This document shows positions 33,683-43,033 of a stretch of DNA of 64,000 bases, in pieces; positions within the stretch are counted from its first letter, which is position 1; each line of letters starts with the position of its first letter. The notes beneath the pieces are model-generated. The model saw only the letters and a list, made by a program, of their open reading frames with translations. It ran no database searches and was not told where the DNA came from. This DNA comes from Solicola gregarius (GTDB lineage Bacteria; Actinomycetota; Actinomycetes; Propionibacteriales; Nocardioidaceae): positions 868,001 through 932,000 of the forward strand of contig NZ_CP094970.1 in NCBI RefSeq assembly GCF_025790165.1, read 5' to 3'. The position numbers were made by a program, and so were the translations under genes.

Positions 33683-33921
33683 TCGCTTCCTCCTCACGCG
33701 ACGCAGGCTGTTCACGCCAACCTAACTGCTGGGGTTCGCATGACGGGGAAGTCGGGCCTGTAGTGAGCCGGCCTTGCGCCCACAGCCTGGTCTCCGCGCG
33801 TCGGTCGTGACGTAGCCCATGCCGCCGCGATCCGTGTTGCGGTGCGCGACGAACGTACGCATCGACGATGAGCGGACGAACCCGGACGCCTCGAGCTTGT
33901 GAAGGCGCTCGTGACCTGAGT

Positions 33922-34288
33922 TCACTCGCCCGGTGGCACCTGGAAGGCGCGGACCTCGATGCGGCCTCCGAGGGCCTTCGACGCGCGGGCGGCCCAGTCG
34001 CCGGCGGTCGCCTCGTCGGCGACGTCGATCACCCAGAAGCCTCCGAGGTACTCGGGAGCCTCGACGAAGGGGCCGTTGACGGTGCTCAGGGATTCGCCCG
34101 TGTTGTCGACGGTGATCGCGCTCGAGGGCGGCATCAGCCCGCCCGCGAAGACGAGGCGCCGGTCGATGTCAGCTCCTCGATGATCGCGCCCGTGGCAGCC
34201 ATGGCCGCCTCGAGCTCGCCCGGTCCATGGTCTCCATGGTCGGCTCCTCGTCGGAGTTGTGCGGAACGGACAGTAGGTATTGGCTCAT
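33922..34288 (-). pseudogene. YciI/DGPF-domain protein with two frameshifts
   Basis: Three frames in turn give one YCII-domain protein. The first, from ATG 34288, reads SQYLLSVPHNSDEEPTMETM; the second GELEAAMAATGAIIEELTST; the third GLMPPSSAITVDNTGESLST, NGPFVEAPEYLGGFWVIDVA and GGRIEVRAF. Two single-base losses (near 34218 and 34155) would explain the shifts. The usual DGPF is NGPF. Either a recent pseudogene or sequencing errors in GC runs. Confidence 0.75.
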
Positions 34289-34568
34289 GCCATCTAGACC
34301 GGCCTCGACGCGGAAACTCATCGGTCGACCGTCCGATCCCGTTTCCCGCGTCTCCATCCGGTGTCGCGACATTGCGCCGCGTGGCAGGCACGTCCGGGCT
34401 GCCGAGCGGCCGCCGCGCGGTTTCGAGATGGCACAGCTAGGTGCCGGCTCGCGGGCACATGGGGCAGGCACGGGTATGCACCGCACGGTTGCCTGGCACC
34501 GACGCGGTTGAACTCCCGAGGCCTGTTACCGCCGCCGAGTGCGCAAGAGGCACCTAGACTCGGTTAGC

Positions 34569-35423
34569 GTGAGCAGCACAGACAATAGGCCGACCGAAAC
34601 GGCCCCCGGGGGTCCCAACGACGAGTTTGCGGCGAACGTACTCGACCAGATGAGGACTGTCTTCTGGGAGCCCGAGGTCGCGCGGCGCGGCGGCGAGTCT
34701 GTCACTGGACCGGTCCTACGTGCGCTGGCGGTACTCCATCCGGGCCAGCCGGTCGAGGTGCGGTTCAATAACGAGTTCGAGTTGATGGCACGCTCGCGGG
34801 TCGGCTCTCCGGTTCAACCTGGAGACGCGGTCGAGGTCGCCAACGTCGAGGACGTCGAAGCGCTCGAGCCCGTCGGCGTTGACCCTAATGCTGGATGGGT
34901 CGTCTGGGTCGTTCTCCCCGACGGCCGCGAGTATGCGCAGTTCGACTTCACCCGCAACCGCGGCCGCAGCCTGAAGATGCTCCGCCTCGCCGACGATTAC
35001 CTGACCACCGCTCAGCGTGCGCTGGAGGCCGGCTACATCGGTCCTTCCGTTGAGAACGCGTTAGCTGCTGCAGAACTGGCCATCACAGCACAGACCTACT
35101 CGTTAGCTACGGAAGAGCCGCCAATGGGTGGGCGCCGCAATTCACACTCAGCGCGCCAGCATTGGACGAAAGTCCAGGTCGGCCTCGGCAACACCACGCC
35201 TGATGCACACGAGACGCTGATCGTTCTGAATGGACTGCGAGGAGCGAGTAGGTACGGAGAGGGTGACATCCCGTCCGCCGAACGCGCTGCGAGCTTGGTT
35301 GCCACGGTCAGGAGCATGGTGGAGGACGCGGAGACCCGCGTCGGTCAGCTGATGCGAACGCAGGACCCGGAGTTCCTGGACATGATCGCCGGCCGCGGCT
35401 ACACGGCAGGAGAAGCGCCGTGA
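34569..35423 (+). CDS. Hypothetical cytoplasmic protein, helical C-terminal domain
   Basis: This 284-residue protein starts at GTG 34569 (ORF open from 34539). The N-terminal half looks like mixed beta strands (PVEVRFNNEFELMARSRVGS, WVVWVVLPDGREYAQFDFTR). The C-terminal half is helical with NALAAAELAITAQTYSLA and ASRYGEGDIPSAERAASLVA, vaguely HEPN-like but without a clear RxxxxH. Its stop overlaps the GTG of the GNAT gene, so the two are coupled. No family is recognised. Confidence 0.65.
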   Translation: MSSTDNRPTETAPGGPNDEFAANVLDQMRTVFWEPEVARRGGESVTGPVLRALAVLHPGQPVEVRFNNEFELMARSRVGSPVQPGDAVEVANVEDVEALEPVGVDPNAGWVVWVVLPDGREYAQFDFTRNRGRSLKMLRLADDYLTTAQRALEAGYIGPSVENALAAAELAITAQTYSLATEEPPMGGRRNSHSARQHWTKVQVGLGNTTPDAHETLIVLNGLRGASRYGEGDIPSAERAASLVATVRSMVEDAETRVGQLMRTQDPEFLDMIAGRGYTAGEAP

Positions 35424-35971
35424 CTAAAGACTCTGCTGCCGAAGGACCGGATGGGGAAGCTTGTGACTGCGCGGGGTCGACGGGCGGCCTCGAGTATCGA
35501 CTTGCGACCGACCGCTCTCTGCTCCAACCGCTCCGCGACCTGCTCCTGCAGATCGAGGCTGAGGGCGACATCGGCATCTCCGCGGAGAAGGAGGTTGCCT
35601 ACTTCGGTCGCGGCACTGGCGCCTACTTCGCCGTCGCCGATAGCACAGATCAGGTTGTCGGCTACCTCAGCGGCACACGAAGGAATGGCAACGCAGGTGA
35701 CCACGCGGTCGATGATGGCGCGGTCGTCGCCTTCATTCACATGCTCGCCGTCGGTCAAGCTCGCCGGGGCCGCGGAGTCGGCTTCCGAGCCGTTCAGCTG
35801 TTCGCAGAGCATGCAAGAGAGGTCGAGAGTGCAAGCCTCCTCGCGCTCCAGTTGGATGATGGAGGCGACTTTGACCTGCGGCGGGCACGGTTCGAGAGGA
35901 TGGGCTTTTGCTTTGAGGAGCTAGTTGGGCTCGTAAACATCGACGAGCTCCTCGGTCTCGGCTTCAGTTAG
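35420..35971 (+). CDS. GNAT family N-acetyltransferase
   Basis: The protein has 183 residues. The acetyl-CoA pyrophosphate loop is RRGRGVGFRAVQLFAEHA, preceded by the strand VVAFIHMLAVGQA and followed by SLLALQLDDGGDFDLRRARF and ERMGFCFEELVG, the usual GNAT C-terminal strand-helix. The substrate is unknown. The start overlaps the upstream hypothetical gene by 4 bp (GTGA), so they form an operon. Confidence 0.8.
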   Translation: MTKDSAAEGPDGEACDCAGSTGGLEYRLATDRSLLQPLRDLLLQIEAEGDIGISAEKEVAYFGRGTGAYFAVADSTDQVVGYLSGTRRNGNAGDHAVDDGAVVAFIHMLAVGQARRGRGVGFRAVQLFAEHAREVESASLLALQLDDGGDFDLRRARFERMGFCFEELVGLVNIDELLGLGFS

Positions 35972-36653
35972 ATGGCATCTCCCATGGCGTCTTGACCTGA
36001 CCATAGATCCGGATCTGCCGAGACGAAAGTGCGTCTTTCCGCCGCGTGTGCAGTGACAACGAACGCGTCGCCATCACCGCTCGAGCGAGACGATCCACGC
36101 ACCTTGGTTCCATTCACTTCGAGCCGCGCACCTCGGACCAGCTGCTCGCCTGACTGCGTACGCGGATCAAGATCAGCGAGCGACTCAACAGCTCCGATGC
36201 CAAGGCAGACCGGCCCAAGGCAAGGACGCACTCGGCGCGTGCCGCACTCTGCGAGCGGTCAACACCCCGCATCTCGTACGGCTTCGCGAAGTACCGCGAC
36301 GACGAGCGAACATCCGTCGGGCCGCCGAGGCGATCGAGGTCCAAAGGGTCCACGCCGCGAGGCCACATCGCTCCGCCTCGCTGCCGGAGCGGCAGAGGCA
36401 ATGCGGCGGCCCGCCCCTACGTTCGCGGCACTCGCCATCGCAGCTATGAGACCGGCGCCTCTCGTACGGGTGCGCCTCGACGTGCGGCTAGACCACGGCT
36501 TGCGCGCGGTCGACCGGTCCACTCTCTGACCTCGGAGTGATGCAAAAAGTGATGCAAACAATCGTGGAGACGCTGATCTAGCCCGTTTCTTGGTGAACCG
36601 ATTTGGCCACGAGCGGCCCTAAATTGCAGAGATCTTGACCTATCGAGCCCAAC
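35972..36653. other. Degenerate stretch with AGTGATGCAAA repeats
   Basis: No intact gene. On the minus strand around 35970-36090 a frame ending DAFVVTAHAAERRTFVSADP and DLWSGQ is reminiscent of a PIN-domain C-terminus, too short to call. Two AGTGATGCAAA copies lie at 36536-36546 and 36548-36558. The remainder looks like decayed island DNA. Confidence 0.35.
36536..36558. repeat. AGTGATGCAAA direct repeats
   Basis: Two copies of AGTGATGCAAA with 12-base spacing (36536 and 36548). A third AGTGATGCAA is at 36880-36889, forming GCATCA/TGATGC (36864-36869/36882-36887) just upstream of the integrase remnant. They bracket the DUF255 fragment and may be recombinase arm sites or traces of an att site. 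Confidence 0.5.
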
Positions 36654-36842
36654 CTACCGGAGCGGCCATGCCACGTGGCACCAGTGGCACGCGGCGTACC
36701 CGACACTGAGCAGGATCGGGACGTCGCGGCTACGCGCGGCCTCGAACGCTTCGTCGCCCCACTCGTACCAGTCGACGGGGTTGTCGGCATGTTGCAGCAG
36801 GTACGGGCTGGTCGCGCTCGCGAGCCGATTCACCATCGACAA
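36654..36842 (-). pseudogene. DUF255/YyaL-type thioredoxin-fold protein, N-terminal fragment
   Basis: The fragment reads [20 protein letters not shown] and [20 protein letters not shown], then [14 protein letters not shown], the highly conserved start of the DUF255 family, where CxxC belongs to the thioredoxin fold. After CHWCHV the homology stops (AWPLR, stop). The normal protein is over 600 residues, so only the first tenth remains. The break may mark an insertion or deletion junction. Confidence 0.85.
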
Positions 36843-36972
36843 GACTCCGATCCGGTGATGGTCGCATCAATCCGCCTGGAGTGATGCAATAAATTGATCC
36901 AACCTATGATCCTGTGCTGCATCTGAAGGCGCTGTTCTGCTTCCAGCGACTCAAGCCTAGAGGTCAGAAAAC

Positions 36973-37193
36973 ATGGCCACCCGGCGGAAGTCCACGCTGC
37001 TCGCGCAGGGCAGGGAGCGTCGGTTCGATGACGCCCGCTGGCCGTGGCGCGTCCGCCTCTACGCTCCCCCGCCGGCGGCACCACCTATCAGGTGTACTTC
37101 AAGGTTCCCGCGGGCGACGGCGAGCCCTGGAAGACCGCGGTCGCCGGTGACACGCGCGGCTTCGGTGCAGCGGACCTTCGCGAGCCTCAGTGA
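36973..37193 (+). pseudogene. Phage-type integrase, N-terminal remnant with frameshift
   Basis: From ATG 36973: RRKSTLLAQGRERRFDDARW and PWRVRLYAP in one frame, then in another frame GGTTYQVYFKVPAGDGEPWK and TAVAGDTRGFG. This is the start of a familiar actinobacterial integrase type whose N-terminal arm-binding domain begins this way. The catalytic domain is absent. Confidence 0.75.
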
Positions 37194-37674
37194 CACGCCG
37201 ACCGGCGTTCTCACCATGTACTGTCCCGACCAACCGGCGGGCTCGCCACTATCGTGAGGCTGTCCGTCCTCAGCCCGAGCGCCCTCGCCAATCAAACGCG
37301 CCGATCACCGACACTGTCTGCGAAGAAGGGTTTGAGCTCTGCATCGCGACCGCCTTGCCGACCGCGAAGGGCACCAAGGTTGGCGCGGGAGGTGACAATG
37401 CCATAGCACGCTCTTCGCGCTCCTCTTACGTGTTTGGACTCCTCAAAGCCACACCATCGGCCAAAAGACACAGGATCAGCCTGCTCCCGGTGCTGAGGCG
37501 GGCAACCCTAACCATCCAGGGCTGCCAGTAAGCGCGACCTCGAAGTCGCGCTGGCCGCTGCGGCCGATGGCCATGCTCGCGGCGTGCGGCCAGCGCCACC
37601 TGTTTGACCCTGGGGACACGGCGTTGTTCGCCGAGGACCTGGCCCTCGTCGAACAACGCCGTGGCTACCGGGTA
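37194..37674. other. Gene-free stretch with a hairpin
   Basis: No gene I can support. A hairpin of 8 bp with a 6-base loop (AGCGCGAC-CTCGAA-GTCGCGCT) lies at 37531-37552, about 120 bp past the stop of the convergent secreted protein gene (37675), where it could terminate transcription. Confidence 0.4.
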
Positions 37675-38064
37675 TCAGCCGTCGAGTGGGTACACCCACG
37701 GGGCACAGCCGACGTTGGCCTCACAAGTGCGGAACTTGTAGACGTCGCTCGGGAGGAAGCCCGTGCCACCTCCACCACGGTTGCACCCGTCCCAATCCGT
37801 TACCGACCGCGGCGTGCTGGTGGAGTTCATAAGACGGTAATCCACGGAGACGTAATTCCCGTCGCACTCCATGTCGAAGACGTTGGCGTTGTCATGTTCG
37901 TAGCTCACCGACGTGAAGTCGCTGCCGTGATAGCTGTACGTCCAGTGGGCGGCCGCCTCGCCGGCGGTACCGATTGTCAGGGCGCCGACCATCGATGCCA
38001 CGCCTAGCGCTGCAACCGTTCCTCGCCTGTGTGATCTGCCTGCCCCTGCCTGTGGATCCATCAA
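37675..38064 (-). CDS. Small secreted protein, unknown function
   Basis: The 129-residue product has a signal peptide: HRRGTVAALGVASMVGALTI with cleavage at EAAAH. The mature domain is rich in Tyr/Asp/Ser with four Cys (VFDMECDGNYVSVDYRLMNS, WDGCNRGGGGTG, FRTCEANVGCAPWVYPLDG). The pattern suggests a disulfide-stabilised exported protein of the kind many actinomycetes secrete. An AAGGAGA site lies before the ATG. The 308 bases to 38372 hold no gene I can see. Confidence 0.7.
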   Translation of the reverse strand: MMDPQAGAGRSHRRGTVAALGVASMVGALTIGTAGEAAAHWTYSYHGSDFTSVSYEHDNANVFDMECDGNYVSVDYRLMNSTSTPRSVTDWDGCNRGGGGTGFLPSDVYKFRTCEANVGCAPWVYPLDG

Positions 38065-38454
38065 GTTCGTGCCTCTCCTTCTGTTAGTTGGACCGGAGGA
38101 GAGTTACGCATCGAGATTCCGATTGTCAACAATCTACAAAGTTTCCGGACGCGTTTGACCGGATCTGCGACTAGGACGCACGGGGTCGCACCGCAGAACG
38201 CCTCCCACGGGTCACGACGTACTCGGCGAGCAACGGCGGCGGTAGCGTTGGGATCACCTGCACGAGACGGTCCTGGTCGACCGTCCTCACACGTGCCGCG
38301 CTTGCTGAGTACAGGAGCCCTCCGCCAAGTGGCCCGGACTAGATCGCGACCTGATACTCGACAGGACCTCGTGTGCGTAACGTTCTGCCTGGACTCGCCG
38401 CCCTGCCCGTGATCGTGGTCGTGGTCGTCACACAATTCTTCCGCGCCCGTAGCG

Positions 38455-38805
38455 GTGCTGAAGGCACCGGATCCGGCGACTTCTACGACCTTCACCGCGG
38501 CCTCCGTTCGATCCCATTTCCGCTGGCCAGCAGGCATGGCAATCGTCGCCGCCGCATTGCATGCGCCGCGCCGAAGGACGACAATGGCGGTCGTCGCGGC
38601 CGTGCTTGCCGGCTTGCATATCGAGGCCGTCGCGACCTCCGATGGGATCAGCGATGCGAGTGGGAATGCCCTGGTGTTCGGACGGCATCCTGTGAACGGC
38701 CTCATACTGATGGCCCTCGACGGCATGCTGGTGCGAACCGCGTGCACCTTTGCCCAGCAGCCCGCGCCCGACGTGACGCCGGCCGCAAGACCGGACAGGT
38801 CCTAA
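38455..38805 (+). CDS. Doubtful small membrane protein
   Basis: The open frame contains GMAIVAAALHAPRRRTTMAV and VAAVLAGLHIEAVATSDG, then VNGLILMALDGMLVRTA, which could be two or three membrane segments. A frame upstream (38373, PGLAALPVIVVVVVTQFFRA) could be its true start in a frameshifted gene. The antisense frame is also open. Real coding is uncertain. Confidence 0.25.
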   Translation: MLKAPDPATSTTFTAASVRSHFRWPAGMAIVAAALHAPRRRTTMAVVAAVLAGLHIEAVATSDGISDASGNALVFGRHPVNGLILMALDGMLVRTACTFAQQPAPDVTPAARPDRS

Positions 38806-38939
38806 TGAACGACGACACCTACGCCGACGTCTTCGATCCAGATAAGACCGACACTGTCCCGGTACGCGGCGTTCTCACGACGCTAGCGCCGATTCAACTC
38901 CTTGGCTCCAACGCCGCCGAATACATCCCTCACCACTGA
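38805..38939 (+). pseudogene. Integrase C-terminal remnant
   Basis: The 44-codon frame NDDTYADVFDPDKTDTVPVR resembles the end of XerC-type integrases, where the catalytic tyrosine stands in a xxxTYADLFDPD context. Everything before this tyrosine segment is missing. With the remnant at 36973 and the gene at 13073 this is the third trace of an integrase in the island. Confidence 0.45.
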
Positions 38940-38954
38940 AACGTCATGATCGAC

Positions 38955-41789
38955 TCATGCAGACGCGCCGAATGGCGACTGGCCCTCGCCCGCCAGCAGA
39001 TCTACTATCTCGGTGCGACTGAGGTCTATGCCGACCGCGTCTCCGATGTCGTCGAACAACTCCAGTGCGCGGCGAGCTGCGGATCGGGCAAATTCGGTCT
39101 GTTCGGTTGCCTGGTAAGACCGAGCCAGGTGAGTCCGTGCAACACACTCGAACCAGCGATCTCGGGAGGATCGAAAGAGTTCGGTCGCGCGGCTGAAGTG
39201 CTCGATCGCCTCGTGATGCGCCCCCTGTGCGGCGAGTGCGCTCGCATGTAGGTACGCCGCGTCGGCCTCGAACAGCGCGTCGATGTCTCTGTCCCGACAC
39301 AGGTCGATCGCCTCGCCACTGAGGGTGACCGCCTCATCGAGCCGCCCGAGGCGTACGCACACCTCGGCCTGACTCGACAATGAGCGGACAAGCGACGTCA
39401 CCGTGTGCAGCGTCTGTTCGCGGCGCCGGTTGATGGTGACCGCGCACGCGAGAGCACCGACCGCCCGCTCAGCATCGCCGACCTCGTCGAGGGTGAGTCC
39501 AAGGTTCACAAGGGTGCGTTGCTGACCGTCGAGATGACCGGCCTCCTCGAACAGTGCGAGCGCTCGCTCGAGGTGGTCGGCCGATGTATCGAACTGGTGC
39601 ATCTCCGCAGTGACGATGCCGAGAAGTCCGGTCATTTGCGCCTCGGCGACGGTATCGCCTGTCCGTTGCGCCGCGCCGCGAGCGAGTCGGCCCACGCTGA
39701 GCAGGTCGTCGAATGCTCGGCGCCGGCGAAGGTAGACCTGGATCAGGTCGGCGAGGCGGTATGCGCTCAACTCGCGGCCGTGCGCGGCCGTGAAGCGTAC
39801 ACAGGCAGTCAGTGCGTGACGCTCGGCGTCGAACCATGCCATTGCGTCGTCGACGGTGTCAAACGTTGCGAGTTCGATCCCCGGATCGGGACGCCCGGGC
39901 TCGACGATCGGTGGCATCGCTCGCAACGGTGTCCACCCGTTGTGTGCGGAGTGGACGTACCAACCGAGGTACCTGTCGAGCGCGTCGGCGCGTGCGGATG
40001 CCGGGTCGTGTTCGTCGCAGAGTTCGGCGGCGTAGGCGTGGAGTAGATCGTGGAGTTCGTAGCGGTCGGGTTGTCGTTGCAGGAGCAGGTTGGAATCGAC
40101 GAGGCGGTCGAGGTGGCGGCGTGCGCCGACCGGTGAGACTCCGGCGAGCGCGGCGGCGGCGCCGATTCCGACGTCGAGGCTGGGTTGGAGTCCCAGGAGC
40201 CGAAACATCCGGGCGGTGTCGTCGTCGTGCGCGCGGTACGACCAAGCGAAGACCATCCGGAGGTTCGCGGCGTCGTCGCCGGCGTCGAGGACGTCGAGAC
40301 GGGTACCTTGCGCGTCGAGTTCTTCGATCAGAGCGGCCAGGCCGGCGTGTGGCTGTCGGGAGGCGTGTTCGGCTGCGATGGCCAGGGCGAGTGGTAGGTG
40401 GCCGCATCGGTCGGCGAGCCGACGGAGGTCGCTCGGGTCGTACGCCACGCCCGCGCGGTCGAGCGAGCCCGTGAGCAGGGCCGTCGACTCGTCGAGGTCG
40501 AGCTGGTCGAGCGTTTGGCGGGCCGCCCCTTCTCGGGCGACCAGGCTACGCAGCTGGTTGCGGCTGGTGATGATGACGGCCGACGATCCGGCGCCGGGAA
40601 GCAGCGGGCGTACCTGGTCGGCGTCGCGGGCGTTGTCGAGGATCACCAGCACGCGGCGATCGGACAGGGTGCTGCGCAGGAGACTGGCGCGGGCGGAGGT
40701 GTCAGGTGGGATCTGCGTGGCTGCGACGCCGAGGCCGCGCAACAGACTGTCGAGCGCCGAGGCCGGGCTGATCGGGGCTTCGGGCCCGAATCCGCGGAGG
40801 TTGAGGTAGAGCTGTCCGTCGGGGAACTGATCCGAGTGGCGGTGGGCCCAATGCACGACAAGCGACGTCTTCCCGATGCCTCCGGCGCCGTGCACGGCGA
40901 CGAGGGCGACACGCCCAGGGGCAGTGTCGGCGAGGTTCGTGTCGAGTGCTGCCATCGATTGGGCGCGGCCGGTGAAACCCGCGATGTCGACGGGGACCTC
41001 GCGCGGCACGAGCCGCTCGGGTGCCGCTTCCGGCCGGGCCGCCGGTTCGGGCGGACGGGCGGCCAACAGCTCGGCGTGGACCGTGCGCAGCTCGGGCCCG
41101 GGGTCGACGCCAAGTTCGTCGCCGATCCGCTCGCGGATCTGCGCATATCGCTCGAGCGCCTCGGCCTGCCGACCGGCCGCGTTGAGCGCCCGTAGCAGTC
41201 GCGCCCACAGCGGCTCGTGGAGCCGATGGTCGACCAGCAATGCGTCGAGCTCGGCGACCACCCCCGCGAATCGGCCATCGGCCAGGTCAAGGTCGATGCG
41301 GCGCTGCAGCACGGCCAGTCGGCGGTCGCGCAGATGCACCGCCTCGGCCTCGGCCAGGTACCGCGACTCGAGCCCGTCGAACGGGTCCCCGCGCCACAAT
41401 TGCAGCGCCTCGAAGATCGGCGCGCGATCGCCGGACTCGGCCGCGCCGTCGATGAGCCGGACGAAACGCAATGCGTCCACGCGTTCCGGATCGGTGTCGA
41501 GGAAGTAGCCGCCGTTCGCGGTCCCGATCGCGGCACTGCCGAGCGCACTCCGCAACCGATGCACATACGTCTGCAGCGTGCGCCGCGCAGCGTTCGGCAG
41601 CTCGTCGCCCCAGGCAGCCTCAGCCAACCGCTCGACCGAAACCGGACGCCCCGCCGACATCGCCAGCACGGCCAGGATCACACGCAGACGGTCGGAGCTG
41701 AGCTCGACCGTGCGCCCGTCGACGCGTACGCGGAATGTGCCCAGCACGCCGACCTCAATGACCGGCCCCTCGGCCGGTTCGCCTTCCAT
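38955..41789 (-). CDS. AfsR/SARP-type regulator: winged helix, BTAD, NB-ARC, TPR
   Basis: The product is about 944 residues from ATG 41789 (the frame is open to 41852). The winged-helix domain begins VIEVGVLGTFRVRVDGRTVE with RRTLQTYVHRLRSALG. BTAD spans about 100-250 (WRGDPFDGLESRYLAEAEAV, LRALNAAGRQAEALERYAQI). The NB-ARC P-loop is VHGAGGIGKTSLVVHWAHRH, with Walker B VLVILDNARDADQVRPLLPG. TPR repeats fill the C-terminus (TLVNLGLTLDEVGDAERAVG). Such regulators activate secondary metabolism or stress genes. It is a full-length gene with no clear adjacent target. Confidence 0.9.
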   Translation of the reverse strand: MEGEPAEGPVIEVGVLGTFRVRVDGRTVELSSDRLRVILAVLAMSAGRPVSVERLAEAAWGDELPNAARRTLQTYVHRLRSALGSAAIGTANGGYFLDTDPERVDALRFVRLIDGAAESGDRAPIFEALQLWRGDPFDGLESRYLAEAEAVHLRDRRLAVLQRRIDLDLADGRFAGVVAELDALLVDHRLHEPLWARLLRALNAAGRQAEALERYAQIRERIGDELGVDPGPELRTVHAELLAARPPEPAARPEAAPERLVPREVPVDIAGFTGRAQSMAALDTNLADTAPGRVALVAVHGAGGIGKTSLVVHWAHRHSDQFPDGQLYLNLRGFGPEAPISPASALDSLLRGLGVAATQIPPDTSARASLLRSTLSDRRVLVILDNARDADQVRPLLPGAGSSAVIITSRNQLRSLVAREGAARQTLDQLDLDESTALLTGSLDRAGVAYDPSDLRRLADRCGHLPLALAIAAEHASRQPHAGLAALIEELDAQGTRLDVLDAGDDAANLRMVFAWSYRAHDDDTARMFRLLGLQPSLDVGIGAAAALAGVSPVGARRHLDRLVDSNLLLQRQPDRYELHDLLHAYAAELCDEHDPASARADALDRYLGWYVHSAHNGWTPLRAMPPIVEPGRPDPGIELATFDTVDDAMAWFDAERHALTACVRFTAAHGRELSAYRLADLIQVYLRRRRAFDDLLSVGRLARGAAQRTGDTVAEAQMTGLLGIVTAEMHQFDTSADHLERALALFEEAGHLDGQQRTLVNLGLTLDEVGDAERAVGALACAVTINRRREQTLHTVTSLVRSLSSQAEVCVRLGRLDEAVTLSGEAIDLCRDRDIDALFEADAAYLHASALAAQGAHHEAIEHFSRATELFRSSRDRWFECVARTHLARSYQATEQTEFARSAARRALELFDDIGDAVGIDLSRTEIVDLLAGEGQSPFGASA

Positions 41790-42034
41790 GCCGCAAGTCT
41801 GACACGAAGCAGGACTACGAATACGCGCCGTCGTAGACCGAGACGGACTCATCCGTCCCGAGTGAGCCCTACCGTAGGCGGTTGGGTTTGCGTAACGACC
41901 GTGCTATGTCTCGATGGGCGAGTAGGGACCAGTCTCCGCACGCTGACATCCCGTCTCCCAGAGACTCTGCACCCGACAATGACAGCAGCGCACGCGGACC
42001 ATGGCGCTACCGATGCGCGTCAGCGCTGTCCCTG

Positions 42035-42092
42035 CCCCTCACCCGATTTCGCGGTGCTCGACGCCCCTCACCCGATTTCGCGGTGCTCGACG
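42035..42092. repeat. Two exact tandem 29-bp repeats
   Basis: CCCCTCACCCGATTTCGCGG plus TGCTCGACG occurs at 42035-42063 and again at 42064-42092 without a mismatch. It lies in the non-coding stretch 41853-42107 upstream of the SARP regulator. No function is evident. Confidence 0.75.
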
Positions 42093-42107
42093 CCTTCAGC
42101 TGTTCGA

Positions 42108-42500
42108 TCACCTGTATTGAGACTTGGTCTCGGTGGCAAGGCCTCGTGTGAGGAGGCGTCGGGGGCCGGGTCCGACATCTCCGAGCCGGTCGTTGGTGTT
42201 GCGCCGAGCGCAGGCATCGATCGACAGGCAGCCGAATCCGATGCAGTCAGTCAGTCGATCTCGCGGGCGCACGAGCTGATCGATCCCCGCATCGAGTTCT
42301 GCACGCCAGCCCGCCGAGAGATGTTCCCAGTCGTCACATGTTGGAGTGCGCTCGTCGGGCAGGCCCGGCAACGCATCTGCGACGCTACGCGGCGGGATGC
42401 CGACAGGCTGTGCGGCCTGGATGACAGCGATGCGTCTTACGACATCCCGCGCATAACGACGCTGGTCATCGGCGGTACCGAGCAGCGGCCACGCCGACAC
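42108..42500 (-). pseudogene. SoxR/MerR-type regulator, 5'-truncated
   Basis: The frame reads QRRYARDVVRRIAVIQAAQP, then ADALPGLPDERTPTCDDWEH and LSAGWRAELDAGIDQLVRPR, then DCIGFGCLSIDACARRN and GDVGPGPRRLL. This is the C-terminal two thirds of SoxR. The first helix-turn-helix (before QRRYARD) is not recognisable. The iron-sulfur site CxGCxC has lost one cysteine (CIGFGC). It cannot act as a SoxR. Confidence 0.75.
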
Positions 42501-42689
42501 CGCGACGGGCGCGTCTTGCTCAGCGCCGGTAGTCGGGCCACGATTCTGGGGGATCGGGATCGAACACCGGTCACCGGCCGCCCTAGCGTCAGCGCCGTGC
42601 CCGGTTGGCGCGATCATCGGCGGACCCGGAGATGGCCGCGGCGATCCATCATCCTCAGAATACTTGACGTAAGCAGATATACAGGGCGT

Positions 42690-42788
42690 ATGACCGACGG
42701 CGAGACCAACCTCGCTGACCTCGCGTCCACTGTCGGATTCAGCGACCAACCTCACCTCACTTGGATCATGCGGGACGAAGCGGGGTAG
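42690..42788 (+). pseudogene. AraC-family C-terminal fragment
   Basis: The 32-codon frame NLADLASTVGFSDQPHLTWI plus MRDEAG matches the second helix-turn-helix of AraC proteins (LAxxxGFSDQxHLxRxxR). The rest of the gene is absent and the frame stops before the usual final helix. The stretch 42789-43033 holds no gene I can see. Confidence 0.65.
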
Positions 42789-43033
42789 AGCCCATGGCGA
42801 GGTTCGCGCCTTGCTCGCCCCGTCGGATCCTCACCCACGCCGTTGTGACGTGACAGCCTTTGATCGCCGCGCATCGGAGGCCACCTGGTCTTGACAACTG
42901 TTGACTCGAGCGCCGCCGGTCAAGCAAATCGCCCCACCAGTCGTTCTCGTCGGCTCAAGTCAGGGAGCCTGCGAGAACGAGAACCGGTGCCCCTGGTCGT
43001 CAACTGCGACGATTATGGAGAATCGCCTATTGG

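Noticed and set aside
35970-36090. Possible PIN-domain (VapC) C-terminus on the minus strand
   Set aside because: Only about 30 residues are suggestive; no acidic triad or partner antitoxin is visible.
37426-37656. Open minus-strand frame between integrase remnant and secreted protein
   Set aside because: Arg-rich product with no features; it overlaps a hairpin and lies in decayed DNA.
42035-42092. CRISPR-like direct repeats
   Set aside because: Only two adjacent copies with no spacers and no cas genes nearby.
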